Assembly (NCBI GenBank): GCA_963736055.1 | Contig: CAVTNM010000009.1 | Location: forward strand, 1-64,000 | From: AC-32 sp963736055 | GTDB lineage: Bacteria > Actinomycetota > Thermoleophilia > Gaiellales > Gaiellaceae | Direction: 5' to 3' | Length of the DNA: 64,000 nt | Part shown: piece by piece, positions 58,868 through 64,000 of the stretch | How the letters are laid out: each line of letters opens with the position of its first letter | How positions within the stretch are numbered: the stretch's first letter is position 1 | Made by a program: the position numbers and the translations under genes | Notes under the pieces: generated by a model | Databases searched by the model: none | What the model saw: the letters and a program-made list of their open reading frames with translations, nothing else | What the model was told of the DNA's origin: nothing

Positions 58868-59907
58868 CCGGATTCCTGGCACTCGAAGACGGAACGGTCT
58901 TCCGGGGCGAGTCGGTGGGGGCGGAGGGGTTCGCTTTCGGCGAGGCGGTCTTCACGACCGCGATGACGGGGTACCAGGAGATCGTCACCGACCCCAGCTA
59001 CGCCGAGCAGATCGTCTGCTTCACGGCCGCGATGGTCGGCAATTACGGCGTCGACCCGGACCGCTGCGAGTCGGCCCGTCCGCACGCCCGGGCGGTCGTG
59101 ATGCGCGAGGCACGAGGTCCCGCGTGGACGGACTGGCTCCACGGGCGCGGCCTCGTCGCGCTCTCGGGGATCGACACCCGGACGCTCGTGCTCCACCTGC
59201 GCGACTCGGGCGCCATGCGGGCGATCGCAGTTGCGGGGGAGGCCTCGGTCGACGAGGCGCTCGCGGCCGTGCACGAGCAGCCGGCCATGCGAGGGCGCGC
59301 GCTCGCAGCGCAGGTCTCGACCAAGGAGCCCTACGTCTTCTCGGACGCGGGCACAGCGCGAATCGCCGTGCTCGACTACGGCTGCAAGCAGTCGATCCTC
59401 AACCGGCTCGCCTGGGCGGGCGCCGCGGTCACCGTCTATCCGCACGACGCCGACCCGGACGAGCTCGCCCGTTTCGACGCCGTCCTGCTCTCGAACGGGC
59501 CCGGCGATCCCGAGCCGCTCGCGGCCGAGGTCGAGACGGTCCGCGCCCTGCTCGGCCGCGTGCCGCTGCTCGGAATCTGCCTCGGCCACCAGCTGCTCGC
59601 CCTGGCAACCGGGCACGAGACGTTCAAGCTCCCCTTCGGGCACCGCGGCGCCAACCACCCCGTGCTCGAGAAGCGGTCCGACCGGGTGCTCGTCACGAGC
59701 CAGAACCACGGCTTTGCGGTCGGCCGCTCGGACGCCGAGGAGGTCACCCACGTCTCGCTCTACGACGGCACCGTCGAGGGCCTCGAATTCCCGGAGCTGC
59801 GCGCCCGGTCGGTGCAGTTCCATCCGGAGGCCGGTCCGGGGCCGCACGACGCCTGGCCGCTACTCACGGGCTGGGTGCAGGAGGTGAGCCTTGCCGAGGC
59901 GGCGTGA
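58864..59907 (+). CDS. carA: Carbamoyl-phosphate synthase small subunit (glutaminase)
   Basis: Releases ammonia from glutamine for CarB. 347 residues: N-terminal GEAVFTTAMTGYQEIVTDPSYA, IDTRTLVLHLRDSGAMRA, then the class I amidotransferase with VLLSNGPGDPE, the nucleophile Cys239 in LLGICLGHQLLALA and SQNHGFAV, VQFHPEAGPGPHD (His/Glu of the triad). ATG 58864 overlaps the upstream stop and the end overlaps carB by 17 bases. Confidence 0.97.
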   Translation: MTGFLALEDGTVFRGESVGAEGFAFGEAVFTTAMTGYQEIVTDPSYAEQIVCFTAAMVGNYGVDPDRCESARPHARAVVMREARGPAWTDWLHGRGLVALSGIDTRTLVLHLRDSGAMRAIAVAGEASVDEALAAVHEQPAMRGRALAAQVSTKEPYVFSDAGTARIAVLDYGCKQSILNRLAWAGAAVTVYPHDADPDELARFDAVLLSNGPGDPEPLAAEVETVRALLGRVPLLGICLGHQLLALATGHETFKLPFGHRGANHPVLEKRSDRVLVTSQNHGFAVGRSDAEEVTHVSLYDGTVEGLEFPELRARSVQFHPEAGPGPHDAWPLLTGWVQEVSLAEAA

Positions 59908-62900
59908 CCTGCGCTCGATCTGCCTGATCGGCTCGGGGCCGATCGTGATCGGGCAGGCCTGCGAGTTCGACTACGCCGGCTGCCAGGCCCTGAAAGTGCT
60001 GCGGGAGGACGGCTTCCGCACGGTCGTCGTCAACTCGAACCCGGCGACGATCATGACCGACCCGGGCTTCGCGGACCGCACCTACCTGGAGCCGCTCGAC
60101 TTCGAGGCGGTCGCCGACGTGCTCGGCCGCGAGCGGCCCGACGCGCTGCTGCCGACGATGGGCGGCCAGACCGCTCTCAACCTCGGCCTCGAGCTCGCGG
60201 AGGCGGGGGTGCTCGCAGCTCTCGGGATCGAGCTGATCGGCGCTCCGCCCGAGGTGATCCGGCGGGCCGAGGACCGTGAGCGCTTCCGCGAGACGGTTCG
60301 CGACGCCGGCCTGAAGGTGCCCGAGTCGCTCGTGGTGACCGCGCTCGCCGAGGTGTCGCACAACCTCTCGTTCCCGGTGATCCTCCGGCCGGCCTTCACG
60401 CTCGGAGGCCACGGCGGGGGCACCGCCCGCTCCTGGGCCGAGTTCGAAGGCCTGCTCGACCGCGCGCTGCGGGAGAGCCCCGTGCGGCAGGTGCTGGTCG
60501 AGGAGTCGCTGCTCGGCTGGGACGAGTTCGAGCTGGAGGTGATCCGCGACCGCAACGACAACGTCGTGATCGTCTGCTCGATCGAGAACCTCGACCCCAT
60601 GGGGGTGCACACGGGCGACTCGGTCACCGTCGCGCCGCAGATGACCCTCTCGGACGAGGCGTACCAGGAGCTCCGCGATGCGGCGGTCGCCGTCGTGCGT
60701 GCGGTCGGCGTCGAGTGCGGAGGCTCGAACATCCAGTTCGCGCGCGAGCGCGAGACGGGCGAGGTGCGCGTGATCGAGATGAACCCGCGCGTCTCGCGCT
60801 CGTCGGCGCTTGCGTCGAAGGCGACTGGGTACCCGATCGCGAAGGTCGCGGCAAAGCTGGCGGTCGGCTACACGCTCGACGAGATCCCGAACGACCTGAC
60901 CGGGACGACGCCTGCGAGCTTCGAGCCGACGCTCGACTACGTCGTGGTCAAGGTCCCTCGCTTCGCGTTCGAGAAGTTCCCCGGCGCCGACACGTCGCTC
61001 GGCACCCAGATGAAGTCGGTCGGGGAGGCGATGGGGATCGGCCGTACCTTCACCGAGGCGCTGCTGAAGGCCCTCCGCTCGCGCGAGCTCGACGGCGGCG
61101 CGCTGACGCCCTGGGAGAGCCTCGACGTCGCCCCCGACGGCCTGCACCCCTGGTTCCGAGCCGAGCTCACCCGCGTCGAGACGAGCTTGTGCTCCAGTGC
61201 ACGAGTCGAGGATCTCGTGGCCGACGACTGGCTCCGCCTCAAGCGCCTCGGGTTGTCCGACGCAGACGTGGCCGCGCGCTGCGGGACGACCGAAGACGTC
61301 GCACGCGCCAAGAGGCGCGCCTGGGGCGTCAAGCCCTCGTACCGCCGAGTGGACTCCTGCGCGGGCGAGGTCGCAGCTGCCTCGAACTACTACTACTCGA
61401 CCTGGGGCGAGGCCGACGAGGGGCCGGAAGATCGTGCACTGGAGCACAAGCGGGTCGTGATCCTCGGCTCGGGACCGAACCGGATCGGGCAGGGGATCGA
61501 GTTCGACTACTGCTGCGTTCACGCGGCTCAGAGCTTCCGGGCGCTCGGCTACGAGGCGGTGATGGTCAACTGCAACCCCGAGACCGTCTCGACCGACTAC
61601 GACACCTCCGACCGGCTCTACTTCGAGCCGCTCGGCGTCGAGGAGGTGCTCTCGATCTGCGAGCGCGAGCAGCCGGAGGGCGTGGTGATCCAGTTCGGGG
61701 GCCAGACGCCGCTAAAGCTCGCCCGCGCGATCGAGGCGGCCGGCTTCCGCGTGCTCGGCACGCCCTTCGAGGCGGTCGACCTCGCCGAGGACCGCGAACG
61801 CTTCGCGGCGCTCTGCGGCGAGCTCGAGATCGCGGTCCCGCCCTGGGGGATGGCCTCGAGCCCGGAGGAGGCCGTCGAGGTCGCCGAGCGCGTCGGCTAC
61901 CCCGTGCTCGTCCGCCCCTCCTACGTGCTGGGCGGGCGCAGCATGCGCATCTGCTACGACGCCGCCTCCGTGAGCGAGGCGGCCGCGGAGGGCGGACGGC
62001 TCCTCGTGGACCGCTTCCTGGAGAACGCGATCGAGATCGACGTCGACGCGCTCTGCGACGGCACCGCGAGCTACATCGGCGCCGTCATGCAGCACGTCGA
62101 AGAGGCCGGGGTGCACTCCGGCGACTCGAGTTGCGTGCTCCCGCCGCCGTCGCTGACGCGCTCCGAGCGCAGGCAGGTGATGCACGCAGTGCGCCGGCTC
62201 GGGCCCGCCCTCGGCGTGGTCGGACTGCTGAACGTCCAGCTCGCGCTCGCGGACGGCGAGCTCTACGTGCTGGAGGCCAACCCGCGGGCGTCCCGCACCG
62301 TGCCGTTCGCCAGCAAGGCGACCGGCGTGAATCTGGTGCAGGCAGCGTGTCGTCTCGCTGCGGGAGCCACGATCGCCGACCTCGACACGACCCACGCGCC
62401 CGCATCCGGCCAGGTCTCCGTCAAGGCCGCTGTGCTGCCCTTCGCGCGCTTCCCGGGAGCCGACCCGGTGCTCGGCCCGGAGATGCGCTCGACCGGAGAG
62501 GTGATGGCGAGCGCAGGCGACCTGCCGACCGCGTTCGCCAAGGCCGAGCGCGCGGCCGGCCGGAGGCTGCCCTCCGGCGGGACGGCCTTCCTCTCCGTTC
62601 GCGACGAGGACAAGGAGGTCGTCGTGCCCGTGGCCCAGGCGCTCTCCGGCCTGGGCTTCCGCCTGCTCGCAACCGGCGGGACGGCCCGCACCCTCGCGGC
62701 CTCCGGCCTCGCGGTCGAGTACGTGCGCAAGGTGACCGAGGAGGGCGAGGGCTCGACCGTCGTCGACCTGATCCGCCGCGGGCGCTGCGACCTGGTCGTC
62801 AACACGCCCCAGGGCTCGGGCGCACGCACCGACGGGTACCTCATCCGCGAGGCTGCGCTCGTCGCACGGGTGCCGTGCATCACGACCATCTCCGGCGCGG

Positions 62901-62989
62901 CGGCGGCGGTCGAGGCGATCGCGCATGCCCGCGACGAGATCGCCGTCAGCCTGCAGGAACGGATCGATGCTCAGGCGCGAAGCGCGTAG
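59891..62989 (+). CDS. carB: Carbamoyl-phosphate synthase large subunit
   Basis: Makes carbamoyl phosphate from bicarbonate, ammonia and two ATP. 1032 residues with the two ATP-grasp halves: IGSGPIVIGQACEFDYAGCQALKVL and LGSGPNRIGQGIEFDYCCVHAAQ open each half, LPTMGGQTALN and IQFGGQTPLKLARAIE follow, and MNPRVSRSSALASKATGYPIA is the active-site segment. The C-terminal MGS-like allosteric domain starts near 910 (LLATGGTARTLAASG). TTG 59891 is the start inside carA. Confidence 0.97.
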   Translation: MPRRRDLRSICLIGSGPIVIGQACEFDYAGCQALKVLREDGFRTVVVNSNPATIMTDPGFADRTYLEPLDFEAVADVLGRERPDALLPTMGGQTALNLGLELAEAGVLAALGIELIGAPPEVIRRAEDRERFRETVRDAGLKVPESLVVTALAEVSHNLSFPVILRPAFTLGGHGGGTARSWAEFEGLLDRALRESPVRQVLVEESLLGWDEFELEVIRDRNDNVVIVCSIENLDPMGVHTGDSVTVAPQMTLSDEAYQELRDAAVAVVRAVGVECGGSNIQFARERETGEVRVIEMNPRVSRSSALASKATGYPIAKVAAKLAVGYTLDEIPNDLTGTTPASFEPTLDYVVVKVPRFAFEKFPGADTSLGTQMKSVGEAMGIGRTFTEALLKALRSRELDGGALTPWESLDVAPDGLHPWFRAELTRVETSLCSSARVEDLVADDWLRLKRLGLSDADVAARCGTTEDVARAKRRAWGVKPSYRRVDSCAGEVAAASNYYYSTWGEADEGPEDRALEHKRVVILGSGPNRIGQGIEFDYCCVHAAQSFRALGYEAVMVNCNPETVSTDYDTSDRLYFEPLGVEEVLSICEREQPEGVVIQFGGQTPLKLARAIEAAGFRVLGTPFEAVDLAEDRERFAALCGELEIAVPPWGMASSPEEAVEVAERVGYPVLVRPSYVLGGRSMRICYDAASVSEAAAEGGRLLVDRFLENAIEIDVDALCDGTASYIGAVMQHVEEAGVHSGDSSCVLPPPSLTRSERRQVMHAVRRLGPALGVVGLLNVQLALADGELYVLEANPRASRTVPFASKATGVNLVQAACRLAAGATIADLDTTHAPASGQVSVKAAVLPFARFPGADPVLGPEMRSTGEVMASAGDLPTAFAKAERAAGRRLPSGGTAFLSVRDEDKEVVVPVAQALSGLGFRLLATGGTARTLAASGLAVEYVRKVTEEGEGSTVVDLIRRGRCDLVVNTPQGSGARTDGYLIREAALVARVPCITTISGAAAAVEAIAHARDEIAVSLQERIDAQARSA

Positions 62990-63629
62990 GGTCGTCGGCG
63001 CGGAGAGCGTCGGGCCGTACACGCTCCTGCGCGTGGAGCGGGGGGGCCTCGACCCCGGGACCCCGGGCCGCTTCTTCATGCTCGAGGCACCGGGCCGGCT
63101 ACTCCCGCGCCCGATGAGCGTCTGCCTCGCCCCGACCGGTGAGCTCGCCTTCCTGATCGACCCGATCGGGCCGGGCACCAGAGCTCTCTGCGAGCTTTCG
63201 CGCGGCGATCTCCTCGGGATCCTCGGGCCGCTCGGCAACGGCTACCGCCTCGACGTCTCGCGCCCGCTGCTGGTCGGCGGCGGGATCGGCGTCGCTCCGC
63301 TGCCGTACCTCGCCGACGCGCTCGGCGGGCCGCCGGCCGTGCTCGGCTTCCGCTCCGCCTGGCATGCGGAGGCGGCCGCGCTCCTGCCGGGCGCGGAGGT
63401 GGTGCTCGAACCGACGTACGTGACCGAGGCGCTGCCGGCAGGGCACGACGTGCTGGCCTGCGGTCCGGAGCCGATGCTGGAGGCCGTCCGCAGGCTGGCG
63501 CCGCGCGCGCAGCTTGCCTGGGAGGCGCCGATGGCCTGCGGCTACGGCGCGTGTTACGGCTGCGCGGTGGAGATCGACGGCGAGCTCAAGCGACTCTGCG
63601 TCGAAGGGCCGGTCCTTGCGGCTGCTTAA
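62967..63629 (+). CDS. pyrK: Dihydroorotate dehydrogenase electron-transfer subunit
   Basis: 220 residues of the ferredoxin-reductase-like family that passes electrons from PyrD to NAD. FAD-binding region RLLPRPMSV, NAD-binding VGGGIGVAPLPYLADAL, ACGPEPMLEAV and the 2Fe-2S motif CGYGACYGCAV with a later Cys in KRLCVEGPV. ATG 62967 overlaps carB by 23 bases. Pairing with PyrD predicts a class 1B, NAD-linked enzyme. Confidence 0.94.
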   Translation: MLRREARRVVGAESVGPYTLLRVERGGLDPGTPGRFFMLEAPGRLLPRPMSVCLAPTGELAFLIDPIGPGTRALCELSRGDLLGILGPLGNGYRLDVSRPLLVGGGIGVAPLPYLADALGGPPAVLGFRSAWHAEAAALLPGAEVVLEPTYVTEALPAGHDVLACGPEPMLEAVRRLAPRAQLAWEAPMACGYGACYGCAVEIDGELKRLCVEGPVLAAA

Positions 63630-64000
63630 CGCGAGCGGTTGCCTCGACGCGTTGACCGCGCCCGCTGCCGCGCGCGAGCTCGACGCCTACGTGACGAAGA
63701 GCGTCACGCCGTTCCCGCGAGAGGGCAACCCTCCGGCCCGGATCGCCGAGACCGAGGTCGGAATGCTCAACTCGATCGGTCTGGCCAACCCGGGCATCGA
63801 GGCGTTCCTGGCCGATTACCTGCCGCGGCTCGCCGAGCTCGGAGTCCCTGTCTGGGTCTCGGTCGGCGGCTTCGCGGTGGGCGACTACGCGACGGTGACC
63901 GAGCGCCTCGACGCACGGCCGGAGGTCGTCGCTGTGGAGCTCAACCTGTCCTGCCCCAACGTGGACGAGGTTCCCGAGAACGTGGGGGAAGTGGTGGGAG
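63616..64000 (+). CDS. pyrD: Dihydroorotate dehydrogenase (class 1B), cut by window end
   Basis: Oxidises dihydroorotate to orotate. TTG 63616, overlapping pyrK, opens LLNASGCLDALTAPAA; the readable 128 residues include VTKSVTPFPREGNPPARIAET, MLNSIGLANPGIEAFL and the FMN-site segment VVAVELNLSCPNVDE. The Cys nucleophile lies beyond the window. It continues the pyrK operon. Confidence 0.95.
   Translation, partial: MRLLNASGCLDALTAPAAARELDAYVTKSVTPFPREGNPPARIAETEVGMLNSIGLANPGIEAFLADYLPRLAELGVPVWVSVGGFAVGDYATVTERLDARPEVVAVELNLSCPNVDEVPENVGEVVG

Overview
The window is GC-rich throughout (about 70% by eye), has short intergenic gaps and many 4-bp ATGA/GTGA start-stop overlaps. Several genes have a -10-like TAGnnT box only 6-9 bases before the start codon, which suggests leaderless mRNAs. 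Together with whiA, DUF3467, a mycobacterial-type LexA operator and a PyrR site just before a Shine-Dalgarno, this points to a high-GC actinobacterium. I infer a Thermoleophilia-like lineage (Gaiellales/Solirubrobacterales) from overall gene style; that placement is not proven here. No prophage, insertion sequence, plasmid gene or CRISPR array was seen.

Layout. 1-15 kb: a broken secreted glycoside hydrolase, uvrC, pruA, ogt-whiA, a Vps62-like membrane protein, then gapA-pgk, a secreted protein, tpiA-gpmI. This is the usual uvrC-(rapZ-yvcK)-whiA-gap-pgk-tpi neighbourhood, with rapZ and yvcK absent and other genes in their place. 15-20 kb: two ECF sigma factors (one fused to a membrane anchor and a long outer tail), a His-rich secreted protein, a phosphoesterase and an M48 protease. 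20-25 kb: DUF3467, argS, glpX and class I fba. 25-27 kb: tRNA-Gly and a cluster of small genes, including a 19-residue Arg-rich peptide. 27-32 kb: an overlapping operon of response regulator, histidine kinase, LolA-like protein and ABC exporter. 32-45 kb: a glycosyltransferase, a decayed lipase, hemA-hemL, HIT, an L,D-transpeptidase, a corrinoid-binding-type protein, CorA, two paralogous MFS transporters, an acetyltransferase and tRNA-Arg. 45-52 kb: an enolase-superfamily/DUF1611 pair that resembles the D-glutamate DgcA/DgcN pathway, a secreted glycoside hydrolase, two tandem M29 aminopeptidases and a cation/proton exchanger. 52-55 kb: an SOS-controlled LysM protein (YneA-like), a 220-bp-spaced direct repeat, RNase Z fused to a DUF2007-like domain, and a methyltransferase. 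55-64 kb: the pyrimidine operon pyrR-pyrB-pyrC-(nucleotidyltransferase)-carA-carB-pyrK-pyrD, cut by the window end.

How it fits together: gapA, pgk, tpiA, gpmI, fba and glpX cover most of lower glycolysis/gluconeogenesis. hemA-hemL make 5-aminolevulinate. The pyr operon covers carbamoyl phosphate to orotate under a PyrR element. Single-base indels in G/C runs break glpX, the racemase gene and the first hydrolase; they may be sequencing errors rather than true mutations. The strongest regulatory signals are the double LexA box over a leaderless LysM gene and the PyrR-site/leader-peptide arrangement before pyrR.
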